Shown piece by piece: positions 14,947 to 23,021 of a DNA stretch of 25,713 nt (positions are counted from its first letter, which is position 1; the number at the start of each line of letters is the position of its first letter). A program made the translations under genes and the position numbers. The notes under the pieces are model-generated. The model ran no database searches, was not told the origin of the DNA, and was given only the letters and a program-made list of their open reading frames with translations. The stretch is from Chloroflexota bacterium (GTDB lineage Bacteria; Chloroflexota; Chloroflexia; QHBQ01; JADMIH01): contig JADMIH010000040.1 of NCBI GenBank assembly GCA_015478675.1, positions 1-25,713 of the forward strand, in the 5' to 3' direction.

Positions 14947-16104
14947 CTAACGCCGTTTACTTATCGCGTAAAGAATGATGCCGCCGACGATCAAGCTCCA
15001 GTAGTTTATTATGCGGTCCAGGATAGCGATAGAGGCGGCAAGGTGCTCATCCTTCAAGAAAAGGAGGAGGGAGAGAGTGACCGCCCCTTCGACGAGGCCC
15101 GCGCCGCCAGGAGTAGCCGGTACGGTGGTGATGAGCGAGCTTAGAAGGGCGATAAAGATCACCGCTGAGATAGTTACCTCATGCGCGTCGAGCGAGCGAG
15201 TAACGAAGAACAAGCGCCCGGCTTCAAAGAACCATATCAGGATCGTATAGCCGAGCAAAGAAGGCAGGCTCCGGCGCTTGAATGAATGAAGTATGCCATA
15301 CTGGAAGCGCACAAACATTTCGCGGAAGCGCTGTGGCACCAGCCCTAAGATAAGGGCCCCAAAGAAGCGCAGCCCGACAAGTCCAATGATCAAGGCAAGG
15401 ACCATAAGCCCGCCGAAAAGAATGATCAGGTTGAGGTCGAGCCCCTTGTTGCTGGAGAGCCTCTGCCCAACCAACCCGAAGGAGGCTACCAGCAGCCCGA
15501 AAAGTATGATCAGGTCCACTATCCTCTCAGCAAGGATGGTGCCTATTGTGCTGGAGAAAGAAACCCCATAGTTGCGCTTGAGCAGATAGCTGCGATAGGC
15601 GTCTCCCAGCTTGGCGGGCACGATGCAATTTACGAACCAGCTCAGATAGATTATCTCGACCAGCCCATTTATGCTGGGGAACTCTTTTGCCTCATTTTCT
15701 TCGTAGCCGACGTTGTTGAGGAGGAGTTTCCAACGTGCGCCCCTGACCCAGAAAGCGGCGTAGTAAATAACAAAGCCCGCCAGCAGATAGAGAGGGTTGG
15801 CGGTGAGCATTATGCTCCACGTTTTCCCTATGTCTATATTGAGGCGGCTAAAGATAAATACTACTATACCGAAGGCAAGGACAAAGGAGATAATTGTGCG
15901 CGGGTTGAGCAGCTTATGGCTGAGCCAGGAGCGGTCTTCGGAGATATCCTCGACCGGCTTCGCCATGATAGGGGCTTCCGCCTCTATCTCTGCGCGCTCA
16001 TCAAGGGGGATAGCGATACCGCCTGTATCTACATCTAATTCAGGTAGTTCTATCAGCGAGTGGTGCTCGTGAAGTCGAGGCGATGTACGCGTGGTAGACG
16101 GCAA
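14947..16104 (-). CDS. Lysylphosphatidylglycerol synthase-like TM protein (UPF0104, flippase-like domain)
   Basis: About 385 residues: a polar, acidic N-terminal tail (about 1-65), then 7-8 membrane segments of the AglD/LPG-synthase TM family. Conserved landmarks are YYAAFWVRGARWKLLL, NCIVPAKLGDAYRSYLLKR and TTVPATPGGAGLVEGA. No aminoacyltransferase (DUF2156) domain follows, so it is the flippase-like half only, as often found beside glycosyltransferases in archaea and Chloroflexota-type bacteria. The first codon is uncertain: the frame begins at a TTG (16104), remains open further upstream, and an internal ATG at 15966 has a GAGGCGGAAG site before it. It lies 199 bases upstream of the GT4 gene on the same strand. 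Confidence 0.82.
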   Translation of the reverse strand: MPSTTRTSPRLHEHHSLIELPELDVDTGGIAIPLDERAEIEAEAPIMAKPVEDISEDRSWLSHKLLNPRTIISFVLAFGIVVFIFSRLNIDIGKTWSIMLTANPLYLLAGFVIYYAAFWVRGARWKLLLNNVGYEENEAKEFPSINGLVEIIYLSWFVNCIVPAKLGDAYRSYLLKRNYGVSFSSTIGTILAERIVDLIILFGLLVASFGLVGQRLSSNKGLDLNLIILFGGLMVLALIIGLVGLRFFGALILGLVPQRFREMFVRFQYGILHSFKRRSLPSLLGYTILIWFFEAGRLFFVTRSLDAHEVTISAVIFIALLSSLITTVPATPGGAGLVEGAVTLSLLLFLKDEHLAASIAILDRIINYWSLIVGGIILYAISKRR

Positions 16105-16301
16105 ATTATTTGCCGCAAGGCCAACAGCTTCACTGGCTTTATGACCTTCCTCTGTAGCTTCTGTCTCTGTGCCTGTACGTCCTTCGGGGTCTACTATCGT
16201 GGGGCCTCCGGGAATCCAGAGCGTGGTTTGCTCCTGCCGCTCAAAAGAGTCTCACGTATATTACCACAAAAGCCCAAAGTAGAGGAAAACGAAACGTGAA
16301 G

Positions 16302-16448
16302 GTAAGCGTTCAGATTTTAGGGTGGAGCAATCTTGAAGGAGTAGCTGTGGAGGCGTACCCTCACGCACCCTCACCCCATGCCCCTCTCCCTTCATGGGAG
16401 AGGGGCATGGGGTGAGGGTGCACATATACCTCTACTCTGAACGCTTAC
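16302..16448 (+). mobile_element. MITE-like repeat, copy 2 (147 bp) with 26-bp perfect stem
   Basis: 13-bp perfect terminal inverted repeats GTAAGCGTTCAGA (16302-16314) and TCTGAACGCTTAC (16436-16448). Inside, arms 16365-16390 and 16396-16421 form a perfect 26-bp G/C-rich stem with a 5-base loop. The left half matches copy 1 (2492-2638) in reverse orientation. It has no coding capacity and no clear target duplication. The strong hairpin could also end transcripts from either side. Confidence 0.8.
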
Positions 16449-16454
16449 TTTGCT

Positions 16455-16627
16455 GGTGATTACCCACATCTCAGATTGAGCGCAAGGTTCCCGCTTTTGT
16501 GGCTGGTTCTATGGCTGGCGGCGTGCCATTGCTTATCCTGTGTCGCCTGGTAGCAATAGACTTTCAGGCGTGGGTTTGCTCTAAAGATGAGCAGTCTTGC
16601 TTGGATCCTGAGATGTGGGTAATCACC
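16455..16627. mobile_element. 173-bp element with 20-bp perfect terminal inverted repeats
   Basis: GGTGATTACCCACATCTCAG at 16455-16474 is repeated as an exact reverse complement at 16608-16627; short matches (CAAG) continue inward. The interior has no convincing ORF. Its right end abuts the point where the ISAzo13-type transposase remnant starts, as if it had inserted into or truncated that gene. It probably represents a MITE or internally deleted IS; the parent family is unknown. Confidence 0.65.
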
Positions 16628-16814
16628 AGAAGTGGTGTTGGAACTGATCTCGCATACTACCACCAAAGAGGAGTTAGTAGTGACGGCTCTCAAGGAGAGC
16701 CATGCATATCCGACAGGCCTCAGGGTCACTGATGAGGAATTGGCTGCCCTCAATTTGTTCAAAGATGCCTTCCACGGGGAATGGAACTACACTATCAAGC
16801 CTCAGGTGCTTTGA
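16623..16814 (+). pseudogene. C-terminal remnant of an ISAzo13-family transposase
   Basis: The plus-strand frame reads SPEVVLELISHTTT, then YPTGLRVTDEELAALN and FHGEWNYTIKP before the stop. These three blocks are the usual C-terminus of ISAzo13-type DDE transposases. The catalytic domain is missing: upstream the frame stops at the inverted repeat of the 173-bp element. It is a dead relic showing past IS activity next to the helicase operon. From its end to 16995 I see nothing recognisable. Confidence 0.75.
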
Positions 16815-16995
16815 TCAACTTATCTGTGGAAGGCTGCTAAGATAGTGGGCAGGGCGAGTTGCCTTCTGCCGAACATCTGGCACAGGAGGTATACCATCTC
16901 GCCGATACACTCATTGCGCTCAATCCGGAATAGGGGCAATCAGCAGGTCCGCAGGATATTGCTTACAAGTGGAATGGGCAGGATTGAGGAACAGT

Positions 16996-19230
16996 TTAAT
17001 CTTTCACTACGAGGGGATGCAATTCCTCCATGAGAGCCTCGGAAGCATGGTCCATCCTCAAACCCTCCACGGCGCGAATAAAGCGCGGCACATCAAACTG
17101 CTCGACCACAGCGCGGCGTCGCAACTCCACGGGAACGAGGTGGTGGTATGCCCCGAGAGCCAGCATCGGCTCGTAAGCGCGGTAGCGATCGCGAAGATAG
17201 CGCTCAACCTGTATAGCCGTAAATGCGGGGATGGAGCGAGGTTCGTCAGTGAACAGCAAGCATAACCCGACCTGGGAAGTCGGCTCTACGGGCAAGGTAT
17301 AAGCCAGCAGATCGAGGATCGCCCGCCCGTAGACGTCTCCGAGCCAGTGGAACCATAGCCACCTGCTACCAGTTGGCACCAGGTCCGGAACCAGTGGTGC
17401 CGTCCCGGGAGAAAGCCCAAGCTGGGACGGAAATCGCCTGGCAAGGTCGTAACTCAGGGCCTGCCTTGTCGAGAGATAGCGCAAAGGCGCTGAGTAAGCC
17501 GCGTTTGCGCTTTCTCCCAGCCTGTTGTCTCGGTTGACCGAAACCCACAGCGACTCCCCATCGTACCATTCGATGTTCAGGGGTCGGCCTTCCAGCGTCA
17601 GTATGTCACCATCAAACCACTGGCGATCTATGCTTGCAACCACACGCTGGCTGTCGCGGTCGCGGATCTTGATGGGCGCGCCTCCCATCTCTATATTGCT
17701 GTGCAGGCTCAACGTGCTGTACTCAGCCGCTTGCATATCGACCAATCGGTTCAGGCCCTCGCCCGCACGCCATTCCCCCGGCCGGCCACTCGTCAGGTAT
17801 CCCAGGGCTTGCAGAGTGCCCAAAAGAAGGCGCAAGTCCTCGGTTGAAAGCATCCCCTCGAACAAGCGCGACAGGGGATTGAGGCGTACAGCGCCTGTGG
17901 GGCTTTGCTTGAGTAAGCTGAATATCTGTTGGACGGCAACCGATGGGCGGAAGCCGGACGTTGCCTTTGCGTCTTGCTCTTCTGGTACCTCGGTGGTCGG
18001 TGGTCGGTGGTCGATGGTTGGTCGTCCCCCAGCGGCCTCGAGCAGCGCGCCGAATGTAATGCGCTCCAGCGGCGTGCGGTAGAAGCAGGCCACGCGCGAG
18101 ACTTTCCTGCGGCGATTGGCGCGTCCCACTCGCTGCACGAACGAGTGGGTGCTGCCGGGCGGGCCGATGAGCAACGTCACATCTATGTTGCCCACGTCTA
18201 TGCCAAGCTCAAGAGTGCTGCTGGCGAAGCAGAGGGCCGCTTCGGCCTGCGCGAACCCCTGCTCGATCTCGCGCCGCCTCTCCCAACCCAGGTTGGAGTA
18301 GTGCACGTACACAGCGTCGCCGAAGGGTGAACCCCCACTCCGAGCGTTGCGTATGGCGGCGGCATACCTCTCAACCTCGGCGCGTGTGTTGCAAAAAGCC
18401 AGGGCCTTTCTCCAGCCACGTGAGCGGAAAGTGCTCAGGTAGTCGAGCAACGCTCCGACCGTGTCTGCTTCAAGAGCAATTAGCTCGGCCTCAATCGCTC
18501 TTGCGCTCGTCAGATTCCCCTGGCTTCCTTGTTCGCCGGGGGTTTGCAGCCGTGTCATCTGTATTACTCTTGCGTTCTCGAAAAATCGCCCGGCAACGTC
18601 AGCCGGTTCCGAGAGCGTCGCCGACAAAGCTGCCAATTGCACGTGTGCATCGGTTGCGTCATCGGCATTCGCTGCATAAGCACGCATCTCACGCAGGCGA
18701 TTGAGCAGAACACGCAACTGGTCGCCACGTACCGTGCTGTCGAAGGTGTGCAATTCGTCCAGCACCACCGCGCACACTCCCGCCAGTAACCTCGTCTGGT
18801 TTGACATGAGAGCGTCCAGCGACTCGGGTGTGGTTAGCAGAAGGTCGGCGGGGCGCTTAGGGTCAAAGGTATTGAAGTCGTGGGTCTTGACGGCGCATGA
18901 CACTCGCAGCGTCTCCAAAGGCATACGGAGGCGTACCCACAGGTCACTGATCAAGGCTCGCGTGGGCAGAAGGTAAAGGATCGTCAAGCCGGGAGTAACG
19001 CGCTCTGCCGGAAGATAGCGCTCGATCAGGGGGGCAAGGGCGGCTTCCGTCTTGCCGCTGGCGGTCGGCGCGCACAGGATGACGTTGTCTCCCGCCAGTA
19101 CAGGGGGAATGGCGGCAAGCTGGGCAGCAGTGAAGTTGCCATACCTGCGGAAGAAAGCTCCCCACGTGCGCGGCAAGGCAGCTTTTAGCGCGTGGGGCCT
19201 TACTTTGTTTAGGTGGGCTTGTTGACGCAA
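16996..19230 (-). CDS. Superfamily 2 DEAD/DEAH-type helicase, Lhr/BrxHI-like
   Basis: A 744-residue SF2 helicase. Motifs in order: Q-like region FTAAQLAAIP (33-42), Walker A APTASGKT (54-61), TTPESLD (133-139), motif II DELH (158-161), motif III SATL (203-206), FASSTLELGIDVG (335-347) and motif VI QRVGRANRR (366-374). The second half (about 425-744) is a winged-helix-like and Lhr-type C-terminal region. The family includes BrxHI of BREX type 2 systems and Lhr-like DNA helicases; ATP-driven translocation on DNA or hybrids is expected. It is the last gene of the seven-gene operon, 27 bases after the GIY-YIG gene. The frame begins at a TTG (19230) with a poor ribosome site, so the start is uncertain. 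A heptamer repeat interrupts the linker after motif VI. Confidence 0.85.
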   Translation of the reverse strand: MRQQAHLNKVRPHALKAALPRTWGAFFRRYGNFTAAQLAAIPPVLAGDNVILCAPTASGKTEAALAPLIERYLPAERVTPGLTILYLLPTRALISDLWVRLRMPLETLRVSCAVKTHDFNTFDPKRPADLLLTTPESLDALMSNQTRLLAGVCAVVLDELHTFDSTVRGDQLRVLLNRLREMRAYAANADDATDAHVQLAALSATLSEPADVAGRFFENARVIQMTRLQTPGEQGSQGNLTSARAIEAELIALEADTVGALLDYLSTFRSRGWRKALAFCNTRAEVERYAAAIRNARSGGSPFGDAVYVHYSNLGWERRREIEQGFAQAEAALCFASSTLELGIDVGNIDVTLLIGPPGSTHSFVQRVGRANRRRKVSRVACFYRTPLERITFGALLEAAGGRPTIDHRPPTTEVPEEQDAKATSGFRPSVAVQQIFSLLKQSPTGAVRLNPLSRLFEGMLSTEDLRLLLGTLQALGYLTSGRPGEWRAGEGLNRLVDMQAAEYSTLSLHSNIEMGGAPIKIRDRDSQRVVASIDRQWFDGDILTLEGRPLNIEWYDGESLWVSVNRDNRLGESANAAYSAPLRYLSTRQALSYDLARRFPSQLGLSPGTAPLVPDLVPTGSRWLWFHWLGDVYGRAILDLLAYTLPVEPTSQVGLCLLFTDEPRSIPAFTAIQVERYLRDRYRAYEPMLALGAYHHLVPVELRRRAVVEQFDVPRFIRAVEGLRMDHASEALMEELHPLVVKD
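17992..18012 (-). repeat. Three perfect copies of a 7-bp repeat inside the helicase gene
   Basis: GGTGGTC is repeated three times on the plus strand, followed by a degenerate fourth copy (18013-18019). It encodes part of the DHRPPTTEVP linker, about residues 405-414 of the helicase, just after the RecA2 core. Seven is not a multiple of three, so gain or loss of one unit would shift the frame. Confidence 0.8.
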
Positions 19231-19257
19231 CTCTATGCTTCAACTTTAGTGCTATGG

Positions 19258-19743
19258 CTAGCGAGTGAGATTAGCAAAGGGGCTGCCATAGACACTCTCG
19301 AACTCACGGAACAATTCAAGTTCCAGGTCTCTAGCAGTTTGTGTTGGCTCTGTTAATTTCCAAGCTATCACGAAATCTTGTGATTGCTCCACCTGCCACA
19401 CATAGTGGCCACCCCGGTGACCAATCACGTGACCCTGACCGAAGCGGATGAACTGTCGCATTCTCTGATACAGCCCTTTGGCTCCACTACCTTTTCCTAT
19501 GTAGATGACATGAGCATTGCTTACCCACCTCTCTACAAGCTCGTCCTTGCTAACCGTAGGGTCGCCATTGAACCAACCGCCAGGGTTCACGTCCAGGAAT
19601 AGGGCTTTACTGTCATGTTCTCGCAACACCACATACACACCTGCTTTCTGTGGCACATCTCTTAGTTTTCCTTGCCCCAATGCTTGAATGGGCACAAAGC
19701 TTGTGAAACCTGCTTCCTCCAATGTGCTCCTCTTGAAGTCCAT
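19258..19743 (-). CDS. GIY-YIG-like nuclease-fold protein
   Basis: A 161-residue protein with a GIY-YIG-like signature: GVY (35-37) in PQKAGVYVVLR, YIG (81-83) in HVIYIGKG, an arginine-rich helix (LYQRMRQFIRF) and a GHRGGHYVWQ block. The C-terminal helix holds an acidic stretch (LELELFREFESVYG) ending in PFAN, where the catalytic glutamate and asparagine of this superfamily usually lie. The spacing between GIY and YIG is longer than in UvrC or homing enzymes, so catalytic activity is plausible but unproven. The ATG at 19743 has a GAGGTGGGAA ribosome site. It lies between hicB and the helicase with gaps of 17 and 27 bases, hence the same operon, and could supply the nuclease of the system. Confidence 0.65.
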   Translation of the reverse strand: MDFKRSTLEEAGFTSFVPIQALGQGKLRDVPQKAGVYVVLREHDSKALFLDVNPGGWFNGDPTVSKDELVERWVSNAHVIYIGKGSGAKGLYQRMRQFIRFGQGHVIGHRGGHYVWQVEQSQDFVIAWKLTEPTQTARDLELELFREFESVYGSPFANLTR

Positions 19744-19760
19744 TTCCCACCTCTACACAT

Positions 19761-20006
19761 CTAAGCCATTGCCTTTGACGCGAACTTGGTTTCGTCAACC
19801 TCTACGAAGCCTGCCTGTGTGGCGCTTACCGAAGGCAACGGTTGACCGCGCTCAAGCGCTACCTCAAAGTAGAGTTCGAGTGCTTCCTGCATGTTCTCCA
19901 ATGTATCGGCAACGGTGTCACCAACAGTGCCCACGCCCGGTACGTCCGGAGCATAAGCAGAATACCCGTCGGGCGTCTTTTCTATTACCACCAGATATCT
20001 GTACAT
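19761..20006 (-). CDS. hicB: HicB-family antitoxin
   Basis: An 81-residue HicB antitoxin. The partial RNase-H-like fold is visible as YRYLVVIEKTPDGYSAYAPDVPGVGTVGDT followed in sequence by the VADTLENMQEALELYFEVAL helix. The C-terminal part is short (GFVEVD), with no obvious DNA-binding domain. It pairs with the HicA toxin encoded just upstream (32-base gap) and neutralises it by binding. A perfect AGGAGG lies five bases before the ATG, so antitoxin translation is likely far stronger than that of the toxin, which starts at GTG; this is the balance expected of a TA pair. Confidence 0.9.
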   Translation of the reverse strand: MYRYLVVIEKTPDGYSAYAPDVPGVGTVGDTVADTLENMQEALELYFEVALERGQPLPSVSATQAGFVEVDETKFASKAMA

Positions 20007-20038
20007 ATCCGCCTCCTGAATGTTGGCAACCCTTCGGG

Positions 20039-20224
20039 CTATTTGCCAAGGTCAGCAATCTCAAGTAATGCCTTCAATGTCCCCGTTGCTAACTCTTTAT
20101 TGTGCCTGGGGATAACTAACTGGCCGGATTTCGTGGGGTGGATGTAAACGTCGTGCTTCTTGCCATGCCGATAGAGCACCCAACCGTCTGCTTTCACTTT
20201 GCGTACCAACTCACTCGCTTTCAC
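20039..20224 (-). CDS. hicA: HicA-family toxin (mRNA interferase)
   Basis: A 61-residue HicA toxin with a dsRNA-binding-like fold. KASELVRKVKADGWVLYRHGKKHDVY contains the expected catalytic histidine of the G-x-x-H motif (read in two parts around residue 22), followed by HPTKSGQLVIPRHNKEL and a C-terminal helix. HicA cleaves mRNA and stops translation unless bound by HicB. The GTG start lies three bases after the TAA of the ATPase gene, so it is translationally coupled to it. That makes the toxin an internal gene of the ATPase-helicase operon rather than a separately inserted module with its own promoter. Confidence 0.9.
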   Translation of the reverse strand: MKASELVRKVKADGWVLYRHGKKHDVYIHPTKSGQLVIPRHNKELATGTLKALLEIADLGK

Positions 20225-20227
20225 CCA

Positions 20228-21694
20228 TTATACCTTTAACCCCCGCTTCAATTCCTCCAACATATCGCCCCGCTGGTAGTCGGGATGAAGGTATAGGAGG
20301 TCGCACACGGTGACGGCGGTGCGGATCAGTTGGCGCAGGTTGATGCGGTGCTGCGAGAGGGCGCGTGACAGCACCCCAGGCACGTTGGAGGCCACCTCAG
20401 TGTAGCGTTCAGGTGTGTCGGATGTGGAAGACCCATTGTAAGTATAATCATAGGCCAGCGCGTGGTAGCGCTGAAGTGTGCCAAAGAACTCTCGAATGTC
20501 CTTCTCGATGAAGCGGTCATCCAGCCGCACGATCTGGGAGGGGGCCAGCCACGAGCCGACGGGCATCCGGTCTGCGCTCTCTGTCAGCGCGAACAAAAAG
20601 AGAAGATGCGGCTCGGAGACGTAGCTTACAGGGTATTCGGAGCGGGGATTGTCCGGGATTGTGCGAGCATCGATGCGCCCGTTGTTCAGGCCGAGCGCCG
20701 ATACAACCATCGCCTTGAAGAAGGCGTCGGCTCGCTCCCGCTGCGTGGTGCGCAGCAAAGAATAGTGCTCCGACTCGTCTATTAGCACGGCAAGCCCGCT
20801 GTATCCGAGCAATGTCGCCAGCGTGCTGATGCCTGTGAGCATGTAGCTGTACTGGCGTGCTGTCTCGCCCGTCACATACATGGGCGGGGGCTTCTTCAGA
20901 CAGCTTCTCATCTCTGCCTGTGGTTTAGCCTGTCCGCTCAACCACTGCACGATCTGGTCGAACGCCAGTTGGCTGGCGCAATCCTGCAAGGCTAGCAGGG
21001 CCGACGCCAGGGGACAGTTCTTCGGTTCGCGTGGGCAGGCCTCAACCAACCACGCTATCGCTGAGGGATTTTCAAGAGCCCTGTTGATCAAGGGAAGAAG
21101 GCCGCGCTCCTCTGTGTCTGGGTAGCGTAGCGACGTTACGAGCGCCTCGTAAATCTTGTGCGCCTTGCCGGGGGGCACTTCCACAAGGTCGAGGCTGGCT
21201 GAGGCGACCAGGAAGTTCTCGCGCAGGCCGCGCCGCGCGGCAAGCTCGATGAAGTGGCTCTTGCCGAAGCCATAGTCACCGATCACGGCAAGAGCGTCTC
21301 CGCTGCGCTCGCGGCTCCTGGCGAGCGCCCTCTCCAGCGTCACCTGCTCGGCTTCCAGGCCGATGGTGAGGGTCTCTGCGTCCTGCACGGGCACCACGCC
21401 GACACGCAGCGCTTCAAGTGTCTGCTGGGCGCGGAACTGGTCACCTTCCAGCACCATAGTGCGCGCAGTCAGAGGATGTGCCTTCACCGCGGGCGCGTGG
21501 GGCGACTCGTCGAACTCCCTTGAAGGCAAGCGAAAGCGCCTGCCCGATTCGAACTGCACTTCCCACTCGAACCCGCCCATGAATGTTCTCAGGAGCGTGC
21601 CGGGGCCGAACTGTGGGTGATGCACCTGTTCCATTTCTTTGGCCTCTACAGGGACCACAGGGTCAATATGGTCCATATGGTCGTGGTAATCCAA
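20228..21694 (-). CDS. BREX-type (DUF2791) P-loop ATPase with N-terminal SH3/Tudor-like domain
   Basis: A 488-residue ATPase. Residues about 22-62 (VHHPQFGPGTLLRTFMGG, then WEVQFESGRRFRLPSREF) look like the small beta-barrel domain seen at the C-terminus of UvrD/PcrA helicases and in DUF3553 proteins. The P-loop core follows with Walker A GDYGFGKSH (139-147) and Walker B LAVLIDESEH (D306-E307), matching the BrxC/BrxD (PF10923-type) ATP-binding family. The C-terminal half resembles AAA+ lid and winged-helix regions. The frame begins at TTG with GGAGG seven bases upstream; an ATG at codon 7 is the alternative. It is 15 bases after the first ATPase gene. The two ATPases probably form a hetero-oligomer that works with the helicase; that is inference. 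Confidence 0.8.
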   Translation of the reverse strand: MDYHDHMDHIDPVVPVEAKEMEQVHHPQFGPGTLLRTFMGGFEWEVQFESGRRFRLPSREFDESPHAPAVKAHPLTARTMVLEGDQFRAQQTLEALRVGVVPVQDAETLTIGLEAEQVTLERALARSRERSGDALAVIGDYGFGKSHFIELAARRGLRENFLVASASLDLVEVPPGKAHKIYEALVTSLRYPDTEERGLLPLINRALENPSAIAWLVEACPREPKNCPLASALLALQDCASQLAFDQIVQWLSGQAKPQAEMRSCLKKPPPMYVTGETARQYSYMLTGISTLATLLGYSGLAVLIDESEHYSLLRTTQRERADAFFKAMVVSALGLNNGRIDARTIPDNPRSEYPVSYVSEPHLLFLFALTESADRMPVGSWLAPSQIVRLDDRFIEKDIREFFGTLQRYHALAYDYTYNGSSTSDTPERYTEVASNVPGVLSRALSQHRINLRQLIRTAVTVCDLLYLHPDYQRGDMLEELKRGLKV

Positions 21695-21709
21695 TACAGG
21701 GCCTCCGAC

Positions 21710-23008
21710 CTAATATGGACGCTGCTGCTCGTCGGCCAGCAGTTCGAGGGCGGTACTCTCTCCTCTGATGCGGGCGTCGGCGTATTCGAGGGCGATGCCG
21801 GTCTGCCCCTCCTCTTTCTGCCGGAACCACTCTGTAACGAGCGCCTTCACGAAGAGGCGGCGGTGGCTGACCGCCAGGTAAGAGTTGACTGCTGCCTCCG
21901 CCAGCACGCGGATGTTCTGGCTCTGTATCTCTCCATCAAGCTTCACGTCGTATGCCACTTCGAAGATGGGCATGAGGCGATAGCCGATCTGCACGAGTAG
22001 CTCCTCGTCGGGCATGTCGAGGTGGTCCAGGTCGATCTGGGGGCTAAAAGGGTTGGTGCGAGAGAAGTAATCGGCGGCCTGCACTCTCTGTTGTAGAGCT
22101 GGGTACTTGGGCACCACGGTGTGCAGGAAATCGGGCGGCACCGCGTACATGAATAGCGCGCCCGGCAGGTCCTCCCGGCAGCGGTCGATCACCTCGCGGA
22201 GGTTGTCGGTGGCGGTCTTCTCGGCCTTGCCGCCGATTGAGAGCATCCGGTCGCCTTCGTCGAATAGGAGGGTGAGCCCCGTGTAGCCCAGGGCGCGCAC
22301 CGCCTGGCACAGGGAGCGGAGCATCTTGAAGGCGTTGTTGCGGTTGATCTTCTCGGTCACGCCGATCGAGCGCAGATCACGCATATCCTCTGGGGTGACT
22401 TCCTCGCCGTGCAGCCAGCGTTCAAGCGAATCTACGCGGCGCTCTTGCCCTCTGAACAGGGCGGTGAAATACCCCTGCACGGCTTTGTGGAAACTGAGAC
22501 TATCTATGTGAGTTGAGTCAATGGTGTTCAGGAAGGCGCGCACTTCGGGGACCTCTTCCGCACCCTCGTCCTGCAAATCGAGACCGTGCGGGGCGATTAT
22601 CCGCCGGAGGGTGCCCTCCAGGAAGCGTCCCAACCCGTATTCATCTTCCGCGAGGCTGCCCAGCTCGTGCCATACTATGGAGGATGCCACCGCCCCGTAC
22701 ACCCGGCGCTGATCGTCGTAGGGGCTCTCTTTGGGGCTGAGGTCCACTTTGCTCACGGCGAAGTCGCGCTGCCAGGCGCGGTCACGCACGCAGTAGAGGA
22801 AGTGCGATTTGCCGCTGCCGTAGTCTCCCACCACCAGCTTGAACACGGCCCCGCCGTCTGCCAGGTATGAGCCGAGGTAGTGCGTATCGATGGCGTTGAG
22901 GAGCGATTCGTTGCCCACGTTGTAGTAGCTCACACCCCTGGGCATGGGGGTACCCGACTGCCCCAACGTCTCGATGATCTGGCGGGCCAGGCGCGGCTCA
23001 GGCAACAT
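21710..23008 (-). CDS. BrxD-like (DUF2791) P-loop ATPase
   Basis: A 432-residue ATPase of the BREX ATP-binding (BrxC/BrxD, PF10923-type) family, about the length of BrxD. Walker A is GDYGSGKSH (61-69) and Walker B is LTLLFDEGDR (D250-E251); between them lies the VSKVDLSPKESPYDD segment typical of the family. An arginine-rich sensor-like region is followed by a probable winged-helix C-terminus (about 360-432). The ATG at 23008 has AAGGAGT eight bases upstream. It is the second gene of the operon, 13 bases after the coiled-coil gene, and shares only modest similarity with the next ATPase outside the nucleotide site. BrxD co-occurs with BrxHI-type helicases in BREX type 2, which supports a joint function here. 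Confidence 0.82.
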   Translation of the reverse strand: MLPEPRLARQIIETLGQSGTPMPRGVSYYNVGNESLLNAIDTHYLGSYLADGGAVFKLVVGDYGSGKSHFLYCVRDRAWQRDFAVSKVDLSPKESPYDDQRRVYGAVASSIVWHELGSLAEDEYGLGRFLEGTLRRIIAPHGLDLQDEGAEEVPEVRAFLNTIDSTHIDSLSFHKAVQGYFTALFRGQERRVDSLERWLHGEEVTPEDMRDLRSIGVTEKINRNNAFKMLRSLCQAVRALGYTGLTLLFDEGDRMLSIGGKAEKTATDNLREVIDRCREDLPGALFMYAVPPDFLHTVVPKYPALQQRVQAADYFSRTNPFSPQIDLDHLDMPDEELLVQIGYRLMPIFEVAYDVKLDGEIQSQNIRVLAEAAVNSYLAVSHRRLFVKALVTEWFRQKEEGQTGIALEYADARIRGESTALELLADEQQRPY

Positions 23009-23021
23009 AATTCAACACTCC

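Noticed and set aside
16460..16762. Minus-strand ORF spanning the 173-bp element
   Set aside because: It runs antisense through the inverted repeats and the ISAzo13 remnant and shows no protein family signature.
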